Below, piece by piece: positions 40,501 through 54,115 of a stretch of DNA of 64,000 nt. The notes beneath the pieces are model-generated. The model saw only the letters and a program-made list of their open reading frames with translations. It had not been told where the DNA came from and ran no database searches. A program made the position numbers and the translations under genes. The stretch comes from Symbiodinium natans (taxonomy: Eukaryota > Sar > Dinophyceae > Suessiales > Symbiodiniaceae), in assembly GCA_905221605.1 (NCBI GenBank), contig CAJNDS010002188.1, positions 496,001-560,000 on the forward strand, given 5' to 3'. The number at the start of each line of letters is the position of its first letter. Position 1 is the first letter of the stretch.

Positions 40501-43500
40501 GCAGAGCCTGAGTGACTTAACTACTCGTAGTGTGAATTCCTTCATTCTTGGTCTGGATGGAGTTCAAGTGCTGGCTCCGTCCCTTTCCTCTAAGTGTTTG
40601 GTTACGTGACGTAGCCAATGCCAAGACTGCGAAGTCATCATCGATGTTATCATCGGTTGGATACGAATTTGTGCCACCATGAGTTTCTGCCCTTGGCACC
40701 TTCGCGCCGTCTCGATCAAGCTGCAACTTTCATGACGTTCGGATCAAAAGAATGGGATGCCAAGCCCATGGACGCCCGAATGGGGCAGTTCCGATCTTTT
40801 CAGTGCCCAAATACTCGCTCGGCCCTCGCTTCCTGCAGCACTTCCCGCAGCACTTCCCGCACTCACAGGGGCCCGCATGGCCCACCTTGGCAGCGTAAAA
40901 CCCCCTTCTTCTGCCAGTTCCATTTTTAGGTTCTCACGGTCCCTTTTCTCATGCACACCCCGCGGCACTGCGGACACTTTGCGCGGCTTGACTTGCATCA
41001 TGCACGCAAACTCTCGCGGTTGGCCACCTGATCTGAGCTTCCGTCGCAACCTTATGTGTCCAATCAGGGGGTGGGACTGCCAGGGTCTAGTCTGCGGGGC
41101 GCAGGCTGTCCGCCTCAGTCAATGTATTGAGGGGCACCTTTATCTGGTGAGACCCATATTTCCCACCTCAGCCGCTACCGGACCCCTAAAATCTTGCGGG
41201 CCTGGCCTTCTCTGTTGCTGGACACAAGGCTGTTAGTGATGCCGCCTGGAATGCCCGTGCGCCTTGCGCCTGAAAGTGATGTCAGCCTGTGGTGGGCTTC
41301 CCCATTCCCCTACTTCTGACACGGGCACTGTACAAACTGGTGCCCTGGACCCCCACACCCTCCCCGCGTTGCAAGGCTCAGAGTGCAGTTCGGGCAGTGC
41401 CCTCAGCCGAGCACGGGTCGCGCCAAAGATGCCAAAGGCCTGGAGTGCAGTGCAGCCTGGCAGTTGTTTCGTTTGCCTCTGCAACCTTCCACGTAGTTGT
41501 GGATCTCTTCGAGCAGAAACTTCTTGCTGCCCGCCCGAAATGTCATGGTTCAAGCTGAACCGGGCCTAAGGTTCTTCAAACGTAGATGCAAGCTTCAAGG
41601 ATCCCACTGATCCCACAATCTTTTTCAAACATCCCGACAGCGACATCTTGACATCCCTTCCAGCCTGGGGCTCCATCACGTGGCTTCGCGTTCCGCTGCT
41701 CACGTACGTTTAGGCAAACGGTGTGCCATGAAAGCGAGACCGAATGAGAAAGACAGATGGCAACGTTGAAGGCCAGTCACATGTCATTGCGAACGCGTGA
41801 CCCAGCATGCACATGGCGTCCAGTTCGTGGCCAGCATGCACATGGCGTCCAGTTCCTGGTCGTCCGCTTTGTGGTCCCCCGCTGCATGTTCTGTGGCCAT
41901 GGCCCCTAGGCACCTCTGTGGTTTTGCCTTTGCTGCTGTATGGATGCAAGTGGCACGGGGCAAGAAGCTTCTCATGCTAGTCCGGGGTTTATTTGCTGGC
42001 ACCCGAGCTGGGAAGTGTTCTGGAGGCTGATGTCCGTGGCTTGCGAGGTGCCCCTCACATGCCCGGCAGCTGGCACAGCGGGCAGCGCCCCGCGGACGCT
42101 TCACGCCTCACTTTTCGATACTGCTCGTGAACATGGCAAGTAGGTTGTACCTCGTTCTATCTGCAGGAAGAGTCGTAGACTTAATTGACCCCACAAATAT
42201 CGCCGCAATTTTAAGTAGCAGCTATCGGATGACGAATGACGACACGCTTGCCACTGCCAACTGCGCCATTTACAGTTGCCACCCCGTGTGCCGGAGCGGC
42301 GCACTCTGCAAGTGAGCAAGTGAAACAGCGCACCTGCATTTGCATGTATGTTCGCACCAGGGCTGCTAGAGACAGTGCTCTTGAAGAAGCGCCGTTGTCT
42401 TTCCTGTTGTCCTTCAGACACCGTTGCTCAAGCCCCGTCGCGCCAGAGGCAAAACACGGGTCGATAGGAGACCTGACGTCGTTCGGCTTTGTCCTCGCAT
42501 TGGGAGCGTTACTTCAATGTTTTCTTTCTGCAACCTTCCCTTGCTCCGCACAAAAGGAATGCATGTTCTGCAGTGACTTTTTGGAAAGACTGGTAGTCCA
42601 TTCTGCCGAGAAGTTGTGCCAACTCCGATGGAGAGATGGAGAGGGCACTTCGCCAAAGGCAGGGCAGCAAAGGTCTTCTCTGCGGCAAAGAAGTACCATT
42701 CAAAAGCATACAGGTGGAGCCACCAAAAGCTCCATGTGCCGGGACTCATACGAGCCCGGACTCATGGTAGCCCAGAAACGCCGCCGGTTCCGTGGAAGGT
42801 CTGCAAGGAGAGATCGGCGGCTGAGGCTTCGAGGCTTAGGGCGTAGGCCTGAGCCGAGAACCTGACATGTGCGCTGCACCTTGGCACATGGTCCGGAGCG
42901 GCAACACCCTAGGGCGCGGTCCCCAAGACCCTGGCTAAACTGTCAGCCGAGATCTTCCAGCCTTCTCAACGAAGCCCGCAATGTTCTTAACCCGCCCGTT
43001 GTCAGGCTTGGATCACATGCTTGCACGTGTTGGACCGCAGATGTTGGTCAGCTGGTGATCCGCTTCGGAGCACATGCTTTAGTGATGCAGATGTTGTGAA
43101 GTGTCGTCGCCGGTGTTGCTTCGGGCTTAGGTGGTGGCACTGTCCATTCTCCACCACATTCAGCATGAAGCTTTCAATGGAAAGGGTCAAGGACCAGGCG
43201 TGTGGTGAGTGGTGCCACTTGACTATGTGAGACGTGATGCACGGCTTTGCACAGTCCTGTCGTACAGGGAAATTCAGGTCTGAAGGCCTTCCAGGGACAA
43301 GATTATCCTATGCTGTGCCACAGGAGCCTAGCAGAGCTTAGCCCCCGTGGCACAAAGCTTTTTGCAGATATCCGAAGTGATGGTTACGCTCGGACGATGC
43401 AGCACCTCAAAGAGCACTGTGCCAATGTCGTCAGTCACGTCACACGATCCTCATTGTTCCTTGGCAAGGATCGGGGCGACCTTTGCCCACACCTGTGCTT

Positions 43501-46500
43501 GCCGACATATACAACCCTAACAGAAGAAACCAACAAGGTCTACTGGGTGGATGTTGAAGTCGTGCCACCAGGTGGAAGTCGTCCCAATCACGCTTTGCCA
43601 TGCCGCAACGCCCCAAAGCCTTGATACGATGTCATGGGGGACTCTGTTGAGGCCGTGCCTTTGCGGAAAGACCAGAAGCCGTGAAATCGAGCGCAGTGCT
43701 TTAAGTTCCATTCACAGCCCTAACCAAGCGGACGCTGACAGAGTTGAACGCGGCCATCTTAAACCGATTAAGCCCTAAACTAAACCCCGTCAACCCTCAA
43801 CCCCGGCCGCAGAAGCCCTCAGCACTTCGGCCAACATGGCTATTCAAAAGGAGCTTGTGCCCTGCGAGAGAGCCGTTGGTTGAAGATAATTTTCGTGCGT
43901 GTTACAGGTCCTTGTAAGCAAGAATCGGGCAGGCACGGTGGTGTGCAGTCCAAACTCGTTTTGGAGGCGTGGCTCTTGAATGGTGCCGTGACTTCGGAGA
44001 ACGGCCTTTGGGTCGACTTCTGCAGATGCGGGTCTGACTTGTGGGGTGACAAACGCTCTCTCTGGTATGGTCGATATAGGGCTGGAGTCGTGCAGCCATA
44101 CTTTCTCAGCAGCCTCCCACTGGAATTGATCTGACATCTGCTGTGTCAACGTATGGCGACATGGGCAGCGCCTCCGTCAGAAGAGTGCGTGGATGGTGCT
44201 GACGGCAAGGAACTCCCTGAGCAAGCGTGCCTGGGAGTTCACAACTTGTGCCACTGAAAAAAAACTGGAGTTCAGGTTTCCAAGACTTTGCCTTGCCCTG
44301 GAAGCCCAGAGTTCAGGATGCTAGGTGTGCGCCCCGCCCTCTAAGTGCCCATCTTGCTTGAAGCAGCTTGAAGCAGGATGCCCTTACCGGCTCCCCGAAA
44401 CCTTGGAACCTGAAATATGAGGCTTGCTTCTGCTGCGAGAGGAGGAGCCCGCGTGACCTGCATGCCCCACGTTCAGACAGGCAGCGTTAGCACGAACGGT
44501 CCGGGGCTGAAGCCATGGCAAGACTATAGAGAGAAGCTGCATGTGTGCTTGTTTGCAGCAACGCTGTGGGCTGCTTCGTTGCGGCATCTCACCTTTGCGA
44601 TTCTGTGCGTCTAGTCGCGAAGTCGGACAGCGAGCCAAGCCCAGACCAAGCCGAAAAGCCATCCATGTTGGCAATTGGGTGCTACATGTGTTCAGCATGC
44701 AAGCGGCAAACGCTTTCCTCAAGAAGCACCGCGCAACCTCAATCTTATGTCTAATGCCCCCAAGCTTCCCCGACGCCTAAACCTCAGCTTCTCTCAGGGT
44801 TTGCAGCACACAACTGCGTCCCGTCAAAAACTCTTCACGAACTATCCGCATGGCGTACACAGCTGCTTTGGTAGCAAGGACAGGCTGCTACAGCTGCTCT
44901 TGTGGCAATGACAGACGTAGCCGGACTCCCGAGAGAGGAATTCCCAGACAGTCAGCCCTCCAGGTCACCAGTAGTTCGGCAAGCGTCCATTCAGCAATGT
45001 CTGTCGATTTGTTTTGTCCTCCCAGTGCACTGTTCAAGGATGTGGAGCCAGCCCAACGCAGGTTTGCAGTTTTCTGGAACGTTCCACATCCCCGCTTGCC
45101 ACGTCAAAGGGCATCTTGAAAGTACCGTGCACGCAAACACTCTAACTGCAATCGGATCTAGACGCTGTCTAACCTGAAGGCTTCTTCACGAAGCCATCTC
45201 GCTGCGGTGCTAGTTCTGTGAGAACTACCTCGATCGTTGACTCCTTGACGTCGCCTTGCTTGAGAATCTCGTGAAGTTGAGGCACCAAACACCTTATTCT
45301 TCAGAAGATGCAGACCCGAGATCCTAAAACCCTCATTAAATGAATTCTTGACTGTGAACCGGGAAGGATGGCGGACAAGCGCTGTGTACATGCTGCCTTC
45401 CTTCTCCCCTCCATAAAATTGCAGCATGTGAGATGTGTGTAGGCCAGGCTTGAGCCTGAACAGTTGATCGCTCACAGTTCCCGTCAGTTGCAAAAGTCTA
45501 TTTAAGGGGTCGCGCCCTGGGGCGGGCATCACGGACAGGGGTTTGGGGCTCCCTGTAAAACGGCCTTTGCTTGCGAAGGCTGGCGCGCTGAAACCATACG
45601 TCCTTGTAAACGGCCGCAACCCAAGCGCCCGGTTTGGCACCGATGGTTCTTGAGCCTAAAGATTCTGTACGCGTGCCATTGCGGGCAAACCCGTGCTGTA
45701 CGAGTCTCAACTTCAATGGCCTAGTAGGGGCACGCGGAAAGAGTGCGCCCTTGACGCCTGACGCGCTCGCCAATGTCGTATTGCAGCACCGCTGCGCAGC
45801 TCAAAGGGGGTCTGGACAGCATGCGGTGCATGTGTTCACTTCTAACGGACCCGTTTGGTGGTCGGCTCCGATGCAGCCTTCCCAGACCCCGTGCTGCATC
45901 ATTATGTGTACTCATGGCGTGGGTTATCACCGGTTGCTTTGATCGCCGCCAACTACTGTCCGCGCCCACGAGCTTGTGTTAGGACTTCCGTTTCGGTTTG
46001 TTCCCGGCCGGAACCCGCAGGCACACACAAGCACGCGCAAAACTTCACACCCCTCACTGTTTGCCTAGAACCTGCTTCTTCCTGGGGTTTGACATTCACT
46101 GTTGTGCCTTCTGTCACATGGAGTCATTCGTAACGTCGCGGGCCAAGGCCTTTTCACATGTGTACCTTGACACGCCTCCCTTGACACGCCTCCCTTGACA
46201 CCCATCGCAACAAGGAGACAGAGAAGTCCTGCTACCATGCCTGGACTTAGCTCCGTGTCGCTTGAACCTAAAGGCCCAGTAATCCCAAGCCCCGCAGACC
46301 AGAAGCCCGATTCGCAGGCTGGCTGCTACGTGTTCGTTTGCCCAGGAAGCATGCATCTCAGGCATTGACGGATATGCAGGCGCGAGCCTAGACAGCCCGT
46401 TTCTGACCACTTAACCGGTCCTCACAACATGCTGTTTGTGTGAGAGCGGGCTTGGCATCATAAACTCTCCTGCCGTCTGCCACCAAGCAGCAGGGAAGCG

Positions 46501-46990
46501 CTAACTCGCAACTTCTTTTGCTTGTGTCCAGAGTGACACGAGGTGCTGCCAGACAGCACATCTGAGCTGACATGATGGAGGACCTCTCGCTGATTGAAGA
46601 TGACAAAGCAAATGCTATGCTGCAAGGCCCCTTTCAGTCAAGAGACAGCTCCCTGAACTTGTCATGCTCAAGACAGCGTGGCCCTGAGTGCTTCGAAGTC
46701 CCGGACATTGTTTCTGTGGCGCTTGGGCCTTTCGCCCGTCGTGCACGGTGCATCTGTTGTGCTGTCAGCCTGGCAGTTTCCAGTTTCCCCACGCCTGTTA
46801 GACAGCTGAGCCTCGGGACCTTGGCAGAAGACGTGCGTGAACTTGGGTGCTGCCTGGGTGCTGCTGGATCTTGAAGACCCTGAAGCCTGCAGGGCAAGGA
46901 ATCCAAGGCAGTGCTTGTTTTGCTGATGCACCTCTGAACTCAGAACCTAGAAACCTCTGCCCTGCGGGTGCGACGGGCTCAGGCCTCAGT
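37587..46990. other. no recognisable gene; small tandem repeats
   Basis: 37,590-37,870 is A/T-rich. Open frames up to about 210 codons (37,848-38,294 and 42,236-42,865) have no motif I know and no convincing exon chain. Minor repeats: a 28-bp direct duplication CCAGCATGCACATGGCGTCC... at 41,802 and 41,831, CAGCACTTCCCG twice near 40,838, and a 14-bp TGACACGCCTCCCT repeat at about 46,170-46,200. Unknown genes with small exons may be present. Confidence 0.4.
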
Positions 46991-46994
46991 ATAT

Positions 46995-47318
46995 GCACAG
47001 CCTTTCCCTGGCATGAAGGAACAGGTGCTAGGAGGCATGCACATTGCAGCACAGCCTTTGCCTGGCATGAAGGAACAGGTGCTAGGAGGCGCGCGCATTG
47101 CAGAGCAGCCTTTCCCTGGCATGAAGGAACAGGTGCTAGGAGGCATGCACATTGCAGCACAGCCTTTGCCTGGCATGAAGGAACAGGTGCTAGGAGGCGC
47201 GCGCATTGCAGCGCAGCCTTTGCCTGACATGAAGGAACAGGTGCTAGGAGGCATGCGCATTGCAGCGAAGCCTTTCCCTGGCATGAAGGAACAGGTGCTA
47301 GGAGGCGCGCACATTGCA
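46995..47318 (+). repeat. 54-bp tandem repeat, coding-like (6 copies)
   Basis: Six 54-nt units, each 18 codons, reading AQPFPGMKEQVLGGMHIA and variants in the frame 46,968-47,423. Two sub-types alternate (PFPG...MHIA and PLPG...ARIA), so the true period is a 108-bp dimer in the first four copies. The complementary strand is also open through the block, so frame alone does not prove coding. No stop or indel interrupts it. Confidence 0.9.
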
Positions 47319-50300
47319 TCTGTGCAACAGCCCCAGCCCAGGTCAAGAAGGCGAAGCCAGAGAGGCCTGGCAAGGGAAGTAGGACCCGCGGCCAGATCTT
47401 CTCGGGATTCCCCTTGTCGATGACTTGCTGGGACGTGTTTGCCTCGCTTCGAGCTTTGCCATCTACCTGCCACAAAGAAAGGCAAAAAGGGGTGGAGCCC
47501 ATCGGGGACATTGGGGCAATGTGTGTGTGCGTGTGTGTAGTGTGTGCTCGTTAGAACTTGAGCTGATTGCGCCAACTCGGGATGCGGGTTAGTCTTCATG
47601 GATCATTGCGATTTTCTTGGGGGCTGTCGCGGTTGTGTGTGGACCTTGGAGCTGTGCCAATTTAGGCTGGGTTTTTCTGCGTGTAGGATCGTTGTTGTAG
47701 GATTGGTCGGGGGATGTGCCACTACTGGGCCTGTTCGGGTTTTCGGGTGATTCTATTTGTGGTTGTGGCGCCGATGCTGGGATGTGGCATCCTACTGGTA
47801 GGCTTCTCCGGCAATGCGAAAGGTAAACGATTCCCAATGTTGGGGATGCCCAAGAGGAATCGTTTGGAAGTCGGAAGGGGGCGATCCGGGGTGTGACGAC
47901 TGAGCGGATCATCCAATCATCGGTCTGCCCAGCTGGAGCTCACGTCCCCGTACTCGTGACATCCCCTGGTTCCAGGTTTGTGCCGCCCTCACAAGGAGCG
48001 GTTGGCTTACAGGCTCTCGGTTTCGTTCAGTGTTGGGCCGCCCTCGCTGCGTTGATGTGATCGGTGAGGGGGGATGGGACAGGGAAGGGCGTTGGTGCCC
48101 GGAGCCGAGATGGTCTGGGAGTTTTGCAGTATTACGCTGACGCAAGCAATAGTTAACAGTCTAGTTTGCTTACATGTTAAACAGTTCAAGTGGAAGGAGA
48201 TGGTGTAAAACAAGCTAGTTCTGATGTCATTCAGAATCTTCACTCTCATCCATGTCACCTATATCTTTCTTATGTGGTATTCTATCTCATATGAATGTCT
48301 CGATATGGACAGCATTTATCACGCATCCGTTCTCTTGATGAGTCTTTAGCAATTCGGCGCAGATTTGTGCTTCCAGAAGTGCGAATCAGCCATTCGGTGT
48401 TGGAGCTCTTCAGAAAATACCAAGCAAAGATCCACGGCCACTTTCCTCTTTCAAGAAGCAACAGGAAAGAACGAGCATGCTTTGCGGAGCGAGCCGGTAC
48501 CAAAACGAACCCACCACCACCACCCCCACTCCTGAGAAATCGTGTGACCTTTATCCAGCATCATCCTACAAACTCGATGCAATGCAGAATGTTCTGGACT
48601 TGTCAACACTTCATTTGAACCTATACCTCGTGCTTCGAGAAATGTCAGACAAGATCTTGCTGCCTGCTGTTCGATGAGTGTCAACCGGTCTTGCCGCCAA
48701 CTCACATCTCTAGTGGCTCTCAGTTCTTTATCTTTTGCTTCCTTGCTTGGTGCTGTCGTCGATTCTGGGGGTGGTCGGAACAGCTTTGCTATTGAGCTTG
48801 CCAACAACGTTTGAGGCTTGAAGGGCCTGGTTACGAGTGTGGACAGCAACGAGCTATCAAACTGTTCTTGTTGAGTACTGGGGGGAGATGTCGATTCAAT
48901 TGATTAAGCTTTTGATCATGTTGGTTGTCGCCGCTTGAATCCGAGTTTGCCGGAGACAGCGATAAATGTGAGCGTTTGGCTCAGAATCTTGAAGCTTGTC
49001 TTTCACAACGGCGCCTTTGCATCATGTTGTTTCCCAGCCACAAAATGCAATGTAAAGCGGCATCCGCATGTGTGTTGAGTGTGAAGTATAGTATTCCGAC
49101 AATCTTTGTCTTTGACCTGTATACATGTCGCATGTCGCACCCGTTGTGTTGGACAGCAGCCATATCATCAATACTGACTATACTTGTGTGTTGGGTACAG
49201 AAGCGGTGCTCGTCATCCCAATGAAATGGATGATTTTTCTGAGGAGATCTTCCAGGCCCCATTGTCGCAATGGCTCTTGACTCTCAGACCCTGCTCGAGC
49301 ATTCATTTGAGGAGTTGGGCCTCGATGACGACTGGGACTTGCAACAAGTATTGGTCGCTCCCTTTATCGTAAAAAGGGTGTTGGGGATTGTTGCAGATGT
49401 TCATGCCATGCTTCAGAAACAAACTGTGAGACATATTGCGACGGTCCAGGTTGCAACGATTCACATTGTCAGCATCATTGTGATTTGCCGGTTATGCGCA
49501 ATCCCGAGTCTTCATGTTGAGCATATGCTTTCCTCCAGCCTGGATGAGTTGTTGCGCTGTCCAAAAGCATGGGGATGCAAATGAAGCATGGTTACGAGGG
49601 TTTGTTCCGGTTTGTCCAGGTTGTTGCACCAAGCCTGTGCCCGGCGTCGCACCAGCAGAGTCGCCCAACCAACAGCACATCGAGGTGCACTCTGTGTAGT
49701 GAGCTCCGCATCAAACGTGAGTTGTCATACACTGTCAGTAGCAGCTTCGAGCCTCTAGCGCAGCATTGTGTGGGAGGCAGCTTCGACTTCGATGCAGCAG
49801 CAAAAGCGGCTGTTGACAAGGAATCCGGGAGTTTCATTCGACACCCAAGCAGTGTCAATGCTCATGTATGCGCACATGGTCGGACTTGATTGGTGTTGTG
49901 CTTGGTCTGCAACCTGGACGCAGCTACCTGCTGTGGCTGAACCCTGTCTTCCCTGCGCACCACTTGTACATGGACCGGCTAGCGCATGCGCCTGCAGCTA
50001 AGTCTTGTTCGCTTAACATGTTGTTCTCTTGTCGCACTTCATCGCCCATGTCCGCTGCAGGTTTTCGACGGTTGAACATGAGTCGGGGGGGAGACCATGG
50101 CAGCTGGTGCAAGTTTTCACGACATGCGCTCGAAGCACACCAAGGCTGATTGCCTTCTGGACCTTGAACTTCCTGGGGGTTGGCCGCCGCCTGTGGATGC
50201 TTATCCAGGTGAAAGACGTCTCACACTGGACGTGGCTATGCCGGCTATGCATCATGTCTTTGTGGCATGAGGCTGGATCTTGGACGGCTTCTTGATGCGC

Positions 50301-50740
50301 TTTTACGTTCGCGGCTTCAACAGCCAGCAGAATGCCCAGAAGCTTCGTGATGCAGCTCGCCAGAAGAATTTTCGCTTTGAGTCTAGGCGGTGTTCCCCGG
50401 ACGCCCCTTACGACGACAGCCGGAAGAAACTGCTCTGCCGGCTGCCTCTGTGCCGAGCCTCAAGATCAGGGCCAAGGGAGCAGAGTCACAGAGATTGACT
50501 GCAGTAACGACGCCACAAGCAGCAGCCGCAGTGGCAAGGGTTCAGTTCAGCAACCGTGACAACATCAATCAGCAATGTCTTGTATCGCATAGCGAGCAAG
50601 AAGAATCATAGCCGAGGAGGTTTCGAGAGCCCTGGAACCCAGGTGCTTCGTGGGCCTCCTGCTTCTTGGGCTCACGACCATAGCGGGGTGCCCAGTCATT
50701 GTAGTCATTGTCAGTCTGTCCTTTCTGCTTTTTGTTGCAG
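47319..50740. other. mostly unassigned, probably genic
   Basis: Contains a GT-rich stretch at 47,519-47,548. A plus-strand open segment at 49,270-49,400 begins MALDSQTLLEHSFEELGLDD, and another at about 50,115-50,275 reads ADCLLDLELPGGWPPP; both look like exons because of their composition. I cannot name a family or join them, although some may be upstream exons of the DnaJ gene that follows. Confidence 0.35.
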
Positions 50741-51396
50741 TGCAGTCTCCAGCTGTATCAAGGTGTACATCCCTACCATCTTGCACCGCTTCCAGGCGGT
50801 GATCGTGAGAAGACCAGAGAGGAGTTTGCACACACAGCCACTGCAGAAGAGTTCCCAACTCTAGAGGTGGTTGACATCGACCGCATTGCAGCGCAGACGC
50901 AGGTGGAAGAAAGACACGACATGACACCACGGATGGCTCCTAGAATGAGTATCCAAAGAGCACAGCGACTTTTACAGGTCAACCCCTACGAACTCTTGGA
51001 GATCTCCCAGTCTGCCTCCTTGCAAGAGGCCAGCTTGTGAGCAAAGCTGACACTTGGGACAGTGGAGAAGAGATTCTAGAGCTCGGGTTCGAACTGCGGC
51101 GGAATTTTTCGTGCGGAGCTACGAAGGCAAAGGCAGCCTATCGCAGCAAGAGCTTACAATGGCATCCAGACCGGAATCCGGGGTGTCAGCCTTGGAGATA
51201 TGCGCCTAAGAAGGTGTTCCCAACCCACCTCAAAGCCTCGAACCCCCCCCTTCTTCCCAACATGTTGGGGGGACTGAGGTGTGGCAAAGAATGCGACGAC
51301 AAGATGTCCGAGATCACCAAGGCTCTTGCCTGGCTCTCCCAAATAAGGGGAAACATGCCGCTGAAGATAGAATCGTTTGCTATTGAGGAATTGTGA
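50741..51396 (+). CDS. DnaJ (J-domain) protein gene, partial exon chain
   Basis: A pyrimidine-rich acceptor ending TTTGTTGCAG at 50,740 opens an exon that runs to about 51,035. It contains EFPTLEVVDIDRIAAQTQVE and then QVNPYELLEISQSASLQEAS, the first helix of a J-domain. A gap of about 80 bp (donor-like GTGAGC at 51,038; acceptor not settled) is followed by KAAYRSKSLQWHPDRNPG with the invariant HPD at 51,163-51,171. After a further probable intron comes DKMSEITKALAWLS, helix IV. J-domain proteins stimulate the ATPase of Hsp70 chaperones through HPD. No Gly/Phe-rich or zinc region is seen, so the subtype is open. The end at 51,396 is the first stop in the last frame. Confidence 0.65.
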
Positions 51397-51434
51397 TGAC
51401 AGTAATTGCAACTATCACGATCATGATCAAAATG

Positions 51435-51436
<2 letters not shown>

Positions 51437-51479
<43 letters not shown>
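51437..51479. repeat. (CTG)n microsatellite
   Basis: About 13 copies of CTG/TGC with one T variant at the end. It lies just downstream of the DnaJ-like exons. Confidence 0.95.
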
Positions 51480-51482
<3 letters not shown>

Positions 51483-53544
51483 TGATGAAGATGATCTCGA
51501 AACCACCCTCCTATGACTCCCGCCGTCTGCAGCTGCTTCTAACTTCCGAAGTGCCCTTGACAAAGCCCAAGATAACCCCAGCACAAGCTGTTGAGAGCTT
51601 CTGCGTTGCCGCCTTGTGCACTCAGCATCACGTTGGCAGGCCTACGACCTGATCAAGAAGCGCCGCGTTGGGGTGCTTAGACATACCTCCATTCCAGGGC
51701 CTTGTGCGGCAAAGCCCGCATCCCTAAAGCCATACAAAACCAGGATAGTAGCAACATCAGTAGGCCCTGAATTAATCCTAAACCTTCCTACTCACTTATC
51801 CCATTCCTCCTCCAGAGTTTCATCTGCTGATTTTTTCCCGAGGCGCCTGCACCTCCAGATCGCACTTGGGAAGGTTGGCTCCAGGTGCTTTCAAGCGAAT
51901 GCTCGGGGTTTGGGGTTCAATGATTCTGATGTTCAATGCCATGGACCATCCGGCAGAGCTGTGCTGCTGTTGCTGCCAGAGTAAAAAAAAATCGGTAGGC
52001 GGAGAGCGAAGAAACGTGGTACACGATCCGTGCCAGGACCTGGCACAGGACTGGAAGCACATCTTTGAGGCCGGACGGTCTCAGGGATCGGCAGAAGAAG
52101 GCTGATCCTGCTGCAGTGGAGCTCAGCAATGACTGAGATTGTAGAGGTCATCGGGCAGAACAAGGGCAAGAAAGACGAGTGAAGCGAAATGGCTGGCCAC
52201 ACTGCTCTTGAGGACTCTCGGCTTGGCTCACATTTTCCAGCCAAACCATGCCAAACCGCACCCACAAGGGCTGCATCGTTTCACGGATGGCGTCAAAAAG
52301 GGGGCCGAGCATGCCAACTGCAAGCAGGTGAACTCCCTACCACCGTCGAAGTCCCAAAAACCCTGGGCCTTAACTTGCATCGAAGCAGGTTTGCATTTGC
52401 TTCGCGATGCTGAATTGGGTCTTGACTGCGGTGTATCCATTGCCATTCCACCTCAAGACACACGGTTTCGCATGCCATTGAGCTCGCAGTGGACTCAGCT
52501 TTATCCAAGCAATCTGCTGTATTGCCTGTCATGCTACGGGCGCACAAGTAAGCCAGAAGAGTGTCAGCAGGTGCCTCCGGCCACAAATGTCCAGACCTCA
52601 GCTTAAGGCCTTCAGGACTTTCCCCCAAGGAGCCCAGAGTGATGGAGCGCACGATAAACTCAGGTCTTTTCGAAAGAGGTCGTAACTCAGAGCACCCCCC
52701 CCCTTTTCCCGTGCACAGCTAAACGCTGGGCCTTGTCACACAGTTTGGCACTCGGGGACTCTGGCTTGCTTAGGGGGTGTCGAGATGCAAGGTGGGCTCT
52801 CAGGGCATTGGTTCTTGCCGGGGCCTGAGTCGGTGGCGCTTGTGCGAAAGCTTGTGGGCTCTAAAAGGATTTTGCGATAATCACAGAAGAGTAAGATGCT
52901 TTGGTATAATGGTGTCCGAACAAAAAGAGACTTGCATCACAATATGCTATTTATTATTACAAAACAACATATTCATAAACTATGATGTCAGTACGCTAAT
53001 GGAAGAATCGAAACATAATCATAACAAAAAACCAGAGCATCTACAGATACTACATGTTGATATAGCATAGCAATACACTATACATTTTCATAGTATAATC
53101 ATAGAAAAATCATTGTAGTAGGATAATGGTATAGAGAAGAGTAATATGGAGTTCGAATGCGTGTCCCGCCATTTCCTGAGGCGCTGCTGCTAGTGCAGGC
53201 TGATGCGGAGGACAGGGGCGTACTGACGAAAAAGGGAAACTTTAGCCTCGCGTCTGTCCTACTATCGCTGTTACTACTACTAACTACTGGGTCCACGGCG
53301 CGTACACGGCCGTGAGAGACATGCTCAGATCGAGGGAAGTGCACGGCGTATTGGTCTTTACAATATATTCGTCCTTCAGGTGTAAAAAAGAAGCCCAAAA
53401 AAAGGTGCTAAAAACCCCGCGAAAACTACTTGGGATTCGCACAAGATTCATACTTATGTGCTTCATGACTCATGTGTGAGTGTGAAAAGATCAAGAACCT
53501 TAAGGTTTTCTTTCAGCTGGTCGCTAAACTCAGAATCGCAAATC
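51480..53544. other. no recognisable gene
   Basis: Open segments occur (for example plus strand 52,208-52,606 with CIEAGLHLLRDAELGLDCG), but none carries a domain I recognise. There is a C-run at 52,697-52,705. 52,900-53,130 is A/T-rich. Confidence 0.4.
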
Positions 53545-53763
53545 GCTGTAAATACCAGTGTTTTGGGCATGGCCGCCAAAAAGCATGCACGCTTGTGACA
53601 GCGTGTCTTGTTCTACATCCTTTCGCAGTATGTTGTACAAAGTGATGAAAACGCTGTAAATGCCAGTTTTGGGCATGGTCACCAAAGGCATGGACGCTTG
53701 CGACAATGTGTCTTGTTCCACATCGTTGCGCAGTATGTTGTACAAAGGTATGAAAAAGCTGTT
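53545..53763. repeat. 108-bp tandem duplication, open on the minus strand
   Basis: Two copies of about 108 bp (53,545-53,652 and 53,653-53,763), roughly 85-90 percent alike. On the minus strand both are open in one frame (53,530-53,874) and encode a 36-residue repeat with TLYNILRKDVEQDTLSQACM. No stop or frameshift separates them. A coding repeat is possible but no family is recognised. Confidence 0.75.
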
Positions 53764-53764
53764 G

Positions 53765-54115
53765 ATCATAAAAATTATGACAATAGCAATAATGGTAGCA
53801 ATACGGAGAATGATGACCATGATAATAATCACCACTATGGCTATTGTGACTGCTACTACTATTGCTACCACCACTGCGATTACGATTGCAGCTGAGTTCC
53901 ACTTCTACTTCGACTTAAGTCTCGATTGCGATGCCATTAGCACTACTACTCGGAATTCTAAACAACTGCTACCATACTACTATGATGACTAGTTCGACCG
54001 CTGCTACTATCATTACTGCTACTTCTGTTATCACTGCATTCAAATTCTACAGGTACTACGACAACTATTGCTACTGCGACTTCAGTGCCCACCAGTGCTA
54101 CCAGACGTGCAAATT
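53765..54115. repeat. degenerate trinucleotide-rich region (ATA/CTA/CCA)
   Basis: A long stretch of imperfect triplets (for example ACTACTATTGCTACC). It is open in several frames on both strands, as expected for triplet-biased DNA. I see no gene. Confidence 0.7.
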
